A stretch of 64,000 bases of DNA, from positions 1 through 64,000 of the forward strand of contig NZ_CAUQKJ010000011.1 in assembly GCF_963518785.1 (NCBI RefSeq). Reading direction: 5' to 3'. Source of the stretch: an uncultured Campylobacter sp. (GTDB taxonomy: Bacteria; Campylobacterota; Campylobacteria; Campylobacterales; Campylobacteraceae). This document shows, in pieces, positions 55,737 through 64,000 of the stretch (the first letter of the stretch is position 1; every line of letters starts with the position of its first letter). A program made the translations under genes and the position numbers. Under the pieces are notes generated by a model. The model was given only the letters and a program-made list of their open reading frames with translations. It was not told the origin of the DNA and ran no database searches.

Positions 55737-56723
55737 ATGCAAACGCTTGATTTTCACGTCCATCTGTTAAGCAAGGAGGTGCGCTTCGATCGCCCTTACG
55801 ACAGGCTCGCGCTGCGCCTTTTCGGCAGGCGCTTCGGCATAGACGTATCGCGCGCGATCAAAGAGCCCTATGAAGCCTATGTGGACGCTCTGCTAGGCGG
55901 GCTTAGAGCTTCAAAATACGTTAAAAAGGCGGTGCTATTCGGCGTGGATGCTAAATTTAGCGACGCGGGCGAGCTAATCCATCGCGATAAGACCGTCTGC
56001 GCGGACAATGACAGCGTGTTTGAAATTTATCAAAAAAACCCTGATCTCATCGTGCCGTTTTTTAGCATCAATCCAAAGCGAGCGGACGCGCTAGATGAGA
56101 TCGATCGCTGCTTTGAGCTCGGATTTAAGGGGGCGAAATTTTTACAAAACTATTGGGATCTAGATACGAGGCTGCCTCGCTACGTGCCGTATTTTGAAAA
56201 GCTCGCCAAGCTCGGCTTGCCGCTAGTGATCCACGTCGGCAACGAAAGCTCGGTGCCGAGCACTCGCCGCTGCGAGGCGCTGGAGATGATTTATGCGCCG
56301 CTTGAGCTGGGCGTTACGACGGTGTGCGCGCACATGGCGATTAACTACGAGTATTCGCATATTTTTCGTGCGCTCTCGCGCCGCCCGCGAAATTTCGGGC
56401 ACGATTATTTTGCGCTTTTGGCGCTTCTGCGCACGCATAAAAACCTCTACGCCGATGTTTCCGCGCTGATGACGCCGGTGCGCGCCAAGGCTCTGCCGCA
56501 TCTGGCGAGCCAAACGGACGTGCACCCGCGCCTGCTTTACGCTTCGGACTTTCCGGTGCCGTATTCCGCGATATACAACACCTACGATCTGCGCCTGTCG
56601 CAGCGTATCGCGCTGCATAAAGAGCCCAACCCTTTCGATCGCAACGCGCGCGGGCTGCTCGCGTATTTCGGCGAGGATAGCGAGCTGTGGAGCAACTACA
56701 AAAAAATTCTGCCCTTTGCGTAG
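55737..56723 (+). CDS. Amidohydrolase-2 family TIM-barrel hydrolase
   Basis: 328 residues. The metal-binding HVH lies at residues 7-9 (LDFHVHLL), a third histidine in LVIHVGNES, and the terminal aspartate in YASDFPVPY. These mark the amidohydrolase-related family that includes aminocarboxymuconate-semialdehyde decarboxylase. The substrate is not evident. An AAGGATCCCC ribosome-binding site precedes the ATG. Followed by an unknown membrane-anchored protein 33 bases later. Confidence 0.82.
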   Translation: MQTLDFHVHLLSKEVRFDRPYDRLALRLFGRRFGIDVSRAIKEPYEAYVDALLGGLRASKYVKKAVLFGVDAKFSDAGELIHRDKTVCADNDSVFEIYQKNPDLIVPFFSINPKRADALDEIDRCFELGFKGAKFLQNYWDLDTRLPRYVPYFEKLAKLGLPLVIHVGNESSVPSTRRCEALEMIYAPLELGVTTVCAHMAINYEYSHIFRALSRRPRNFGHDYFALLALLRTHKNLYADVSALMTPVRAKALPHLASQTDVHPRLLYASDFPVPYSAIYNTYDLRLSQRIALHKEPNPFDRNARGLLAYFGEDSELWSNYKKILPFA

Positions 56724-56756
56724 ACGGCGAAATTCGATGAAATTTAGGAAGCGGGC

Positions 56757-57380
56757 GTGAATTTTATAAAATATTTTTTCTCGGAAATTTTTAGGTTATT
56801 TAAGCTTCTCGTAGGCACTGCGCTTGTGCTAGCTGCGGGGTTTTTAATCTACAAACTATTCTTTTCGGAGCCCGGTTTGGCGGAAAATTACGAACGGAAC
56901 CGCGTTCAAATTTTAGCCCTGCGCGATTTTGCGCGCGAGATAAAACCTGAAAGAGTTTCTTTTGACGTCCGTTTTGACGGCGACGAGGTTTCAAGCATGA
57001 GAGCCGTGAATAAAGACAAAAACCAAAGTGCGAGTTTTTATAGTATAGACGAAAAGACGAACGAGCGCGCTGTTTTAAAAATCCTAGGCTGGGATTTTGG
57101 GACTTTTAATGAACTCAGAGCCAAAGCAAAAAGCGCAAATACCCAGGGCGTAAGCATCTGGGAAGGCGAGGGCAAAACCGCTATTTATTACAAAGACGGG
57201 TTTGTGTCGGAATTTTATGAAATTTTCGAGAGTCCTGCGAGCGAGGCGGTGAAAAAAGACTACGAGATCGGCTGCGACGATAGATTTGCCGCAGACGGCG
57301 TGGTGATGGCGCGCGACGGAGGCGCTACTACGGGCTTTATATGCGTGGATCGTGATGGCTACGGTATTAAACGCAGGTAA
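56757..57380 (+). CDS. Hypothetical membrane-anchored protein
   Basis: 207 residues from a GTG. One membrane segment near residues 16-35 (LLVGTALVLAAGFLIYKLFF) anchors a C-terminal domain that is probably periplasmic. It contains two cysteines (GCDDRF and FICVDRD) that could form a disulfide. I recognise no family. An AGGAAGCGGGC stretch precedes the start. It may be co-transcribed with the hydrolase gene. Confidence 0.6.
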   Translation: MNFIKYFFSEIFRLFKLLVGTALVLAAGFLIYKLFFSEPGLAENYERNRVQILALRDFAREIKPERVSFDVRFDGDEVSSMRAVNKDKNQSASFYSIDEKTNERAVLKILGWDFGTFNELRAKAKSANTQGVSIWEGEGKTAIYYKDGFVSEFYEIFESPASEAVKKDYEIGCDDRFAADGVVMARDGGATTGFICVDRDGYGIKRR

Positions 57381-57573
57381 ATTTTACAGCGGTTTTGCAT
57401 GAAATTTTAGCGGGAATTTTTGTAGAAATTTTTACCGTTGCTGCAGAGATTTTGCAAAAATTTCTTGCTGTTATTGCGAATATTTTAGGGTTGTTAAGAA
57501 TACTTTACAGCACCTGTTTTGTCGCGCCTGTCGCTTGACAGCCGCCCCGCTAAATTTTAAATTTCCCCGAATT

Positions 57574-58398
57574 TTAAGAATTTATAAGGCTTAAAAGCGC
57601 CTTTGAAATTCTTGCGATCTCATCTTGCATATGCCCGCCCGAATTTTGCTCAAACTCCGCTTTCGCGCCCGCACCGCGGCATTTTGCGATAAAATTTCGC
57701 GCCGTCTCGCCGCAAAGTGCTCCGCGCGGATTTTTCGGGTTCATCTCGACCTCGCCCAAGGATGCGTAGACGTGCGCCAACCCCCTTTGCGGCGAGTGTG
57801 CGGCAACGAAGGCATCAAAGCCGCTGAACCAAAACGACGCCGATACGCAGGCGATCTTTTGAAATTTATCGCTCGCAAACGCCGCATACGCGCTAAAAAG
57901 CCCCGCCAGCGAGTATCCCGCGCACGCTCGCCACGCAGGCTTTCCCGCACCGAATACGTGCCGCTCGATACGCGGGATCAGCTCGTCCGCAAATTTTTCT
58001 AAGTGCGCCGCGCCGCCGCCTGCGAAATCGTGCACCCCCTTAAACGGCGACTTTGCCGCCCATGGGCTAAGCTTATCGCCCCACTGCGCCTCGTTTAGAT
58101 AGATCGCTGCAAGCACGAAATCCGCACCGCTTTGTCGCGAGACGAGCTCGTAAATTTCGCCCGTGCCGGTCGCGCCAAAGTCCAAGACGTGCAGGTAGAT
58201 GATCGGCACGGCACTCAAGCGGGGAGAGGCGGTTTGTGCGGACGCGGTGAGCACTGTATTCGGCATCGATGATGCGGACGAAATCGAGTCGGTAGTCGCC
58301 GTAAATTCTGGTCTATTATCTAGCACGGACGACGCAGCAGGCAAGCAATGCGGGGCAAAAATTTCTATGCGCGGGCCGTTAAATTCCAAACTTTGCAT
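57574..58398 (-). CDS. Alpha/beta-hydrolase fold esterase-like protein
   Basis: 274 residues. The nucleophile elbow AGYSLAGLFSAYAAF is that of the Fes/IroE-like putative esterase family; the C-terminal GGHMQDE supplies the histidine. Between the N-terminal strand (FNGPRIEIFAPHCLP) and the next (VPIIYLHVLD) there are about 43 extra residues rich in Ser, Thr and Ala (residues 21-63), a small insertion like those in other minus-strand genes of this window. Substrate unknown; no siderophore genes are near. Confidence 0.75.
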   Translation of the reverse strand: MQSLEFNGPRIEIFAPHCLPAASSVLDNRPEFTATTDSISSASSMPNTVLTASAQTASPRLSAVPIIYLHVLDFGATGTGEIYELVSRQSGADFVLAAIYLNEAQWGDKLSPWAAKSPFKGVHDFAGGGAAHLEKFADELIPRIERHVFGAGKPAWRACAGYSLAGLFSAYAAFASDKFQKIACVSASFWFSGFDAFVAAHSPQRGLAHVYASLGEVEMNPKNPRGALCGETARNFIAKCRGAGAKAEFEQNSGGHMQDEIARISKALLSLINS

Positions 58399-58441
58399 CG
58401 CTAAACCTTTAAAAGTTATTAAAATTTAATAGAATTTTGTG

Positions 58442-58447
58442 TAAAAT
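58442..58447 (+). promoter_or_regulatory. -10 box of the ABC-F gene
   Basis: TAAAAT in the context TTTTGTGTAAAATCACC, 31 bases before the TTG start; the ribosome-binding site is AGAGGAAC. Confidence 0.4.
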
Positions 58448-58477
58448 CACCGAATTTAACACTAGAGGAACTTAAAA

Positions 58478-60424
58478 TTGGCTTTGATCGAGCTTATCGA
58501 TGTTACGAAAAAATTCGGCTCTCACGTCGTTTTGGACGGCGTAAATTTCGCACTGGATGCTAATGAGCGCGTCGCCGTGATCGGCAAAAACGGCGGCGGC
58601 AAATCCACGCTGATGAAGATCGTCGCGGGGCTGTGCGAGATCGACGAGGGGCGCGTGATCACTCAAAACGGGCTAAACATCCAGATGCTCGCTCAAACGC
58701 CGAAATTTGACGAAAATCTCTCGGTCAAAGACGCGCTGCGACGGGAGCTAGCCGAAATTTACGCCGCCCTTAGCGAATACGACGCGATCTCGAGCAAAAT
58801 CGCCGCACAGCCCGAAAATAGGGAGCTTTTGGCGCGCCAGGACGAGCTGATTAAATTTATCGAGGCCAAGGACGGCTGGCAGATCGACAATAAGATCGAG
58901 CAGGTGCTGCAAAATTTCGGGCTTAAAATTTACGAAAACCGCTCCGTCTGTACGCTTAGCGGCGGCGAAATTCGTCGCGTGGCGCTGGGCGCGCTGGTGC
59001 TTAAAAAGCCCGACGTGCTGCTGCTGGACGAGCCCACGAATCACCTCGACGTCTATATGGTGAAATTTCTAGAGGAGATGCTGCTTAGCTCGAAGCAGAC
59101 GATCGTTTTTATTAGTCACGATCGCTACTTCATAGACCGCTTGGCGACGCGCAGTATCGAGATCGAAGAGGGTAAAATTTCAAATTTCGACGGCGGATAC
59201 GAGAACTATCTGAGGCGCAAGCAAGAGATGCTTGCTTCGCTCGAAAAGTCCCACGAGACGCTGCTTAAACAGCTGCGTGCCGAGGAGGAGTGGCTGCACC
59301 GCGGTGTAAAGGCGCGCCTAAAGCGCAACGAAGGGCGCAAGGCGCGTATCATGCAGATGAGGCAGGATGCGAAGAAAAACCCGGGCGCGATCCGTCGCGT
59401 GCGGCTCGAGCTGGAGCGCGCGAGCAGAAGCTTTAACGGCACGGGCGGCGACAATCGCAAAAAAATGCTCTTTGAATGCACGAATATCGGTAAAATTTTA
59501 AACGGCAAGGTGCTTTTCAAGGGCTTTTCGGCGCGGGTTTTGCAGGGCGAGCGCATCGGTATCGTAGGCGCTAACGGCGCGGGCAAAAGCACTTTGCTTA
59601 AAATTTTACTCGGTCGCAGTAAGATTGATGCAGGCGAGATCAAACGCGGCGAGATCAGGATCGGCTACTTTGATCAGACCCGCAGCGGTATCACGGACGA
59701 TAAAAGCATAATCGAAATTTTCTGCCCCAACGGCGGCGATCACATCAACGTCCGCGGCAGCTACATGCACGTATATGGGTATTTGAAAAATTTCTTATTT
59801 CCGAAGGAGTTTTTAGATAAGCCCGTCGGCGTTCTTAGCGGCGGCGAAAAGAACCGTCTGGCGCTTGCCAAGCTCTTTACCGAGCAGTACGATTGCCTGA
59901 TCTTGGACGAGCCGACGAATGATCTTGATATCGCGACGATCAATATTTTAGAGGATTATCTGCTAAGTTTCGAAGGTGCGGTAATCATCGTAAGCCACGA
60001 TCGCTATTTCATCGATAAGATCACGAATAAGCTTTGGGTTTTTGAGAAAAACGGCGTCATCGATCAAATTCAAATGCCCTATTCGCAGTATTTGGAGTTT
60101 GAAGACGAGATGGCGGAGATCGATCAGATCGAAGCCGACGCTGGCGCGAGCGCAGAGGAGAGCGGCCGCGAAAACAAAAAGGAGAAGACGAGCGCCGCGA
60201 AGCTTAGCTACAAACAGAATAAAATTTTAGAAGAATATCCCGCTAAGATCGAGGCTATCGAGGCGCGTATAAAGGAGCTAAATCACGCGCTCTCGACGCC
60301 TGAAATTTATCAAAAGCTCGGGATGCAGGGGCTTTTTGAAGAACTTGAAGAAAAAAGAGGAACGTTAAACAGTATGGAAAATGAATATTACGAAGTGCTT
60401 TCGCTCGCCGAGAGCCTAAAGTAG
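58478..60424 (+). CDS. ABC-F family ATPase (Uup-like)
   Basis: 648 residues from a TTG. Two ABC domains without membrane parts: Walker A GKNGGGKST and GANGAGKST, signatures LSGGEIRRVAL and LSGGEKNRLAL, Walker B LLLDEPTNHLD and LILDEPTNDLD. A linker helix pair lies between them and a coiled coil at the C-terminus (AKIEAIEARIKELNHALS), as in Uup. ABC-F proteins act at the ribosomal E site or on DNA. In the first Walker A, GGGKS replaces the usual GAGKS. Followed by the M48 gene after six bases. Confidence 0.92.
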   Translation: MALIELIDVTKKFGSHVVLDGVNFALDANERVAVIGKNGGGKSTLMKIVAGLCEIDEGRVITQNGLNIQMLAQTPKFDENLSVKDALRRELAEIYAALSEYDAISSKIAAQPENRELLARQDELIKFIEAKDGWQIDNKIEQVLQNFGLKIYENRSVCTLSGGEIRRVALGALVLKKPDVLLLDEPTNHLDVYMVKFLEEMLLSSKQTIVFISHDRYFIDRLATRSIEIEEGKISNFDGGYENYLRRKQEMLASLEKSHETLLKQLRAEEEWLHRGVKARLKRNEGRKARIMQMRQDAKKNPGAIRRVRLELERASRSFNGTGGDNRKKMLFECTNIGKILNGKVLFKGFSARVLQGERIGIVGANGAGKSTLLKILLGRSKIDAGEIKRGEIRIGYFDQTRSGITDDKSIIEIFCPNGGDHINVRGSYMHVYGYLKNFLFPKEFLDKPVGVLSGGEKNRLALAKLFTEQYDCLILDEPTNDLDIATINILEDYLLSFEGAVIIVSHDRYFIDKITNKLWVFEKNGVIDQIQMPYSQYLEFEDEMAEIDQIEADAGASAEESGRENKKEKTSAAKLSYKQNKILEEYPAKIEAIEARIKELNHALSTPEIYQKLGMQGLFEELEEKRGTLNSMENEYYEVLSLAESLK

Positions 60425-60429
60425 GCGCG

Positions 60430-61638
60430 ATGGTTTGGTTTTTGATCTTTTTATACGCGCTTTACACGATTTATAAAATTTCGCTCGATCTGCTTGAGCT
60501 AAGTTTCATCCGCGCCAAGCTAAAAGAGCCTGCGGTGGTGCTTAGCGAGGAGGATTATCGCAAGGCGGGCGAGGTCGGCACGGTAAATTTAAAATTTAAT
60601 ATATTTTCGCACTGCTTTTCGTTTGCGGTGGCGCTTATTTGGATACTTGCGGGCGCGGGCGCGTTACAGCGCGCGATATATGATCTAGCGGGCGATGGAA
60701 TTTTGGCGGGGAGCTGCTTTGTAACAGCGTTTCTAATCATCGGCGGCGCGATATCGTTTCCGCTTGAGATTTACAAAACCTTCGTCAAAGACAGGCGCCT
60801 AGGCTTTTCCACGATAACGCCCGCCGTTTTCGTAAAAGACGCGCTAAAATCGCTCATGCTCATGCTGGTTTTCGGCTTTGCGGTAGCCTCTGCGCTCGTT
60901 TTTTGCGTAAATAGCTTGGGCGCGCACTGGTGGGTCTGGGGCTTTCTGCTAAGCTTCGGCGTAGTTTTGCTGATAAATTTAATCTATCCGACCGTTATCG
61001 CGCCGCTGTTTAATAAAATGCAGCCACTAGAGCATGGCGAGCTCAAAGAACGCATAGAGGGGCTTTTACAGCGCTGCGGTTTTAAAAGTAGCGGCGTTTT
61101 TACGATCGACGCGAGCAAGCGCGACAAGCGCCTAAACGCCTACTTCGGCGGCTTTGGCGCGACGAAAAAGGTCGTGCTTTTCGACACGCTCATAGAAAAG
61201 CTGAGCGAGGATGAAATTTTGGCCGTTTTAGGGCACGAGCTCGGGCATTTCAAACACGGCGATGTTTTGAAAAATTTAGCGCTTAGCTTTGTGCTTTTGG
61301 GCGCGACGTTCGCAGTATTAGGAAACCTTCCTGGGGGCGTATTTAGCGCGCTAGGACTTAACGCAGATGGCGGCGCGACGCTGGTTTTTATGATTTTGTT
61401 TGCGCCGATTTTGCATGCGTTTTTTGAGCCGGTGATCTCCAAGCTTAGCCGCATGCACGAATTTAGCGCGGACCGACATGGCGCGAGCGTGCAGGATAAA
61501 GAGAGCATGATCGGCGCGCTAAAGAAGCTGGGCAGCGAAAACAAGGCGTTTCCGCTCGCTCATAAAATTTACGCCGCGGTGTATCATTCGCATCCGAGCC
61601 TGTATGAGCGCATAAGAGAGCTTGATGAGGATCGCTGA
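60430..61638 (+). CDS. M48 family (Ste24-like) membrane metallopeptidase
   Basis: 402 residues. The zinc motif is HELGH in VLGHELGHFKHGDVL, with the third ligand in EFSADRHGA. Several membrane helices precede and follow the catalytic domain, and the length fits Ste24/CAAX protease rather than HtpX. Bacterial members are thought to clip misfolded membrane proteins. The stop overlaps prmC by 14 bases. Confidence 0.92.
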   Translation: MVWFLIFLYALYTIYKISLDLLELSFIRAKLKEPAVVLSEEDYRKAGEVGTVNLKFNIFSHCFSFAVALIWILAGAGALQRAIYDLAGDGILAGSCFVTAFLIIGGAISFPLEIYKTFVKDRRLGFSTITPAVFVKDALKSLMLMLVFGFAVASALVFCVNSLGAHWWVWGFLLSFGVVLLINLIYPTVIAPLFNKMQPLEHGELKERIEGLLQRCGFKSSGVFTIDASKRDKRLNAYFGGFGATKKVVLFDTLIEKLSEDEILAVLGHELGHFKHGDVLKNLALSFVLLGATFAVLGNLPGGVFSALGLNADGGATLVFMILFAPILHAFFEPVISKLSRMHEFSADRHGASVQDKESMIGALKKLGSENKAFPLAHKIYAAVYHSHPSLYERIRELDEDR

Positions 61639-62425
61639 GGCGCTAAGATGGGGGCTGGAGCAGTGCGGCTCAAAATACGTCGCGCGCGAAATTTTAAAGC
61701 TTTGTGAGCGACTTAGCAGCGAAGAACTCGTGCTAAAATGCTCGGAAGAGCTCGCGCATGAAGCGGAATTTCGCGCTAAGATCATTGAATTTAAAGACGG
61801 CCGCCCGCTTGAATACATCACGCAAAGCTGCGAGTTTATGGGCTTTAAATTTTACGTCGACGGGCGGGTGCTGATACCGCGCTGCGAGACCGAAATTTTA
61901 GTGAAAAAAGCTCTTACTTTGGCGCAGAGCTTGGGCGAGCCGCGCATTTGCGAGATCGGCACGGGCAGCGGCATAATCGCTATCTGCTTAAAAAAGCTTC
62001 TTCCTTCTTGCCGCATCGCGGCCAGCGACATCAGCGCTGATGCGCTTGAGGTAGCGCGCGCAAATGCCGCAAGCTTGGGCGCGGACGTCGAGTTCGTACA
62101 CTGTGCCTACGCAGATGAGATCGCGGGGGAGTTTGATCTTATCGTCTCAAATCCGCCATACATCGCAAACTCCTACGCATTGGACGCGCGCGTGCTGCAG
62201 GAACCGAAACGGGCGCTGTTTGGCGGCGAGAGGGGGGATGAAATTTTAAAACGCATCGTGCTGATCGCCGCACGGCGCGCAAAATTTCTAGCCTGCGAGA
62301 TGGGTTACGATCAAAAGCAGAGCCTATCGACGTTTTTGCGCGAGCAGGGCTTTGGCGCGGAATTTTATAAAGATTTGGCGCAGTTTGATCGCGGATTCGT
62401 CGCGCGAAATTTAAACAGATCGTAG
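61625..62425 (+). CDS. prmC: Release-factor glutamine N5-methyltransferase
   Basis: 266 residues from the ATG at 61625. It methylates the GGQ glutamine of RF1 and RF2. SAM motif EIGTGSGIIAICL and the catalytic NPPY (VSNPPYIAN) are present; the N-terminal helical domain is complete. Starts inside the M48 gene (14-base overlap), suggesting coupling, and is followed after 7 bases by the UDG-like gene. Confidence 0.95.
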   Translation: MRIAEALRWGLEQCGSKYVAREILKLCERLSSEELVLKCSEELAHEAEFRAKIIEFKDGRPLEYITQSCEFMGFKFYVDGRVLIPRCETEILVKKALTLAQSLGEPRICEIGTGSGIIAICLKKLLPSCRIAASDISADALEVARANAASLGADVEFVHCAYADEIAGEFDLIVSNPPYIANSYALDARVLQEPKRALFGGERGDEILKRIVLIAARRAKFLACEMGYDQKQSLSTFLREQGFGAEFYKDLAQFDRGFVARNLNRS

Positions 62426-62432
62426 GCGCGCC

Positions 62433-63098
62433 GTGCAAAGCTCGCAACTACGCAGGCTGCTTTATTACAAAGCGTTCGGCTACCGCTATGTAAGCGCCGA
62501 AATTTTAAGCGGCGGCGAGCGATTTTTTAAGGCGCTGGACGCGCTGAAATCCGCTACCGCCGAGTGCAATCTTTGCGAGCTTGCTAAAACGCGCACGGGA
62601 AGCGGCGAGCAAAATTTTAAAAATTTCAAAACTATCAAAAATTTTAAAAATTCTAAAACTCCCACGAACGTAAAACTTATGATCGTAGCTCTCGCGCCGG
62701 GCATTGGCGAAGGTTTTAGCGGCGGTTTGGAGGCTGAGGTAGCAGCGGCGCTAGATCAAATTTGCACGGCCGAGCAGATCTATTTTAGCTTTCTGATAAA
62801 GTGCGCAGTGCCGCAAAATAGGCGTATAAGCTCGGAAATAATTTTAAAATGCGCGCCCTATCTGACCGACGAGATCAAAATTTTAAAGCCCAAAGTCGTG
62901 CTTTGCTTGGGCGAGCTCTGCTGCAAAATCGTGCTGCGAAATGGCGATCTAGCGGGCATGGACGTGCTGCACGGCTCGGTCTTTAACGAGGGCGGCATCA
63001 GCTTCGTGCCGAGCTTCGACCCCGCATTCATCGCGCAAAATCCGAGCAAGGCGGAGCTTTTCAAAGAGGATCTGCAGAAGATAAAAGAGCTGCTGTGA
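62433..63098 (+). CDS. Uracil-DNA glycosylase superfamily protein (family 4-like)
   Basis: 221 residues from a GTG. Family 4 Fe-S cysteines appear as CNLC (45, 48), IKCAVPQNRR and LKCAPYL. Motif A is ALAPGIGEGFSGG instead of GEAPGxxED. In motif B the usual HPS/HPA histidine is Asp196 (SFDPAF), so glycosylase activity is uncertain. Residues 58-79 (NFKNFKTIKNFKNSKTPT) are an extra Lys/Asn/Phe-rich piece encoded by AAATTT repeats. Last gene of the ABC-F to prmC run. Confidence 0.75.
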   Translation: MQSSQLRRLLYYKAFGYRYVSAEILSGGERFFKALDALKSATAECNLCELAKTRTGSGEQNFKNFKTIKNFKNSKTPTNVKLMIVALAPGIGEGFSGGLEAEVAAALDQICTAEQIYFSFLIKCAVPQNRRISSEIILKCAPYLTDEIKILKPKVVLCLGELCCKIVLRNGDLAGMDVLHGSVFNEGGISFVPSFDPAFIAQNPSKAELFKEDLQKIKELL

Positions 63099-63577
63099 GG
63101 CGCATTTTAGCGCTTGCTCTGCGTGTTTTTGATTTTGCGCGCAGCTTTTTGCGCGTGCGCCGCAATTTTCATTGCAACGTGCGAGCGGACGGGGCGAATT
63201 TAACCTGCTTAAATTTCACGGACTAGCGGGATTTTATCGAGGCAAAACACAGACTCGATCTGCGCGGGTTGAAATTTAATGGCGAGAAATTTCATAAAGC
63301 GGCGGGGTAAGGCAAAATTTAACGCCATTGCAAAATTCTGATATTTCAAATTTTGTTTTCTATCTGGCTATCTCGGGTGCGTGAGGGATTTATGTCGCGA
63401 CGTAGCATTAAATTTAAACCTTAACGCCGAGCGAAATTCTATGTCATAAAATTTTATCTAGCCTGCAAATTTTATTTTGCCTAAGAGTTCTGCGCATTCT
63501 TAAACTTTACGCTGAAAAGCCGATCTGCGCTATGTTTGCACCGCACGACTAGGCAAATTTAAACCCGCGAAATAAAT
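63099..63577. other. Gene-free gap
   Basis: About 480 bases of AAATTT-rich filler between convergent genes; I see no gene and no clear terminator. Confidence 0.4.
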
Positions 63578-63973
63578 TTATCTCAAAGATTTGAAAAATT
63601 CTAAAATTTCGGCGCTAAATTTGATCGGCCTGCCGTCTTTTACGAAGGCGATTTTTACGTCCTGCACGTATAAAAGCTCGCTGAAATCCATGTTTTTAAT
63701 ATCTTTGATCTTATAAATTTCTTGCCGCAAAAGGGCGCTGGCGTTTTTGAGCGCAGCTAGGCTCGTGCGAATTTCAAGCGTGTCTCCGAGGCGCGCGGGG
63801 CGGAGAAATTTAGCGCAAAGCTCGCTAACTACGAAGTGTGCGTCCGCGCGCGCGAAGTTCACTCCTGCCTGCATAAGTGCCTCGCTGCGCGCCCGCTCGC
63901 AAAATTTTATGTAGTTGGCGTGATACACGATGCCCTGCGCGTCGGTATCTTCGTAGTAAATTTTAATCTGCAT
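63578..63973 (-). CDS. YbgC-type acyl-CoA thioesterase
   Basis: 131 residues, the usual length. Hot-dog fold with the motif YYEDTDAQGIVYHANYIKFCERAR, whose Asp (second D of EDTDAQG) is the catalytic residue. The family hydrolyses short-chain acyl-CoA or acyl-ACP and is often linked to tol-pal. The upstream end lies 27 bases from the window edge, so neighbours cannot be judged. Confidence 0.92.
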   Translation of the reverse strand: MQIKIYYEDTDAQGIVYHANYIKFCERARSEALMQAGVNFARADAHFVVSELCAKFLRPARLGDTLEIRTSLAALKNASALLRQEIYKIKDIKNMDFSELLYVQDVKIAFVKDGRPIKFSAEILEFFKSLR

Positions 63974-64000
63974 CGGCTGCGCTTTGCTCCGGTGCTGCCT

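Overview
The window is a piece of a Campylobacter-type chromosome (Campylobacterota). Four gene orders recall Campylobacter jejuni: ribA-rsmG divergent from hemB-argF; DUF2603-hemN-(Fe-S protein); tRNA-Thr-Tyr-Gly-Thr-tuf-rpmG-tRNA-Trp-secE-nusG-rplKAJL-rpoBC; and recR-racS-racR divergent from dnaJ, with mutS2-(membrane protein)-murC nearby. Base composition is far richer in GC than C. jejuni, by eye in the mid-40s percent, which points to an oral, C. gracilis-like species. The species is inference only.

Layout: 0.1-4.2 kb holds unlinked membrane proteins, a Kbp-like BON/LysM protein and a ClC channel. 4.8-12.4 kb is a metabolic block (riboflavin, haem, arginine, Fe-S oxidoreductase) interrupted by a Doc-type toxin-antitoxin pair between hemB and argF. 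13.3-30.6 kb is the translation/transcription core, started by a consensus sigma-70 promoter before the tRNA cluster and closed by rpsL-rpsG-fusA after a DoxX gene. 31-38 kb is an accessory zone with Tpx and a Tat-signal peptidase E. It also holds three disrupted genes (DUF4272, an MGMT-family protein and a K+/H+ antiporter) and a four-repeat CRISPR-like array without cas genes. 38.7-49 kb holds Ogt, CorA, MutS2, MurC, RecR and the RacRS two-component system. 49-64 kb holds DnaJ, a YgjP-type peptidase, a MATE exporter, a ParE-type TA pair, a GNAT acetyltransferase, two hydrolases, an ABC-F protein, an M48 peptidase, PrmC, a uracil-DNA glycosylase homologue and a YbgC thioesterase.

The most unusual signals are not classical genes. 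(1) Two GC-rich structured elements lie in inverted orientation at about 41.07-41.51 kb; their stems differ in sequence yet still pair. (2) Intergenic DNA is packed with AAATTT/GAATTT/AAATTC/GAATTC, the RAATTY motif that is the CtsM methylation site used for self-DNA recognition in C. jejuni transformation. Tandem arrays of it, one with a 37-bp period, fill several gaps. (3) The same kind of AT-core repeat has expanded inside otherwise conserved proteins (Ogt, the MutS2-MurC linker protein, YgjP and the UDG homologue), adding from about 20 to about 210 residues. (4) A nested hairpin near 12.55-12.63 kb may be an unannotated RNA.

Starts were chosen by ribosome-binding site and family alignment. 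Single-base frameshifts could be assembly errors and are flagged as such.
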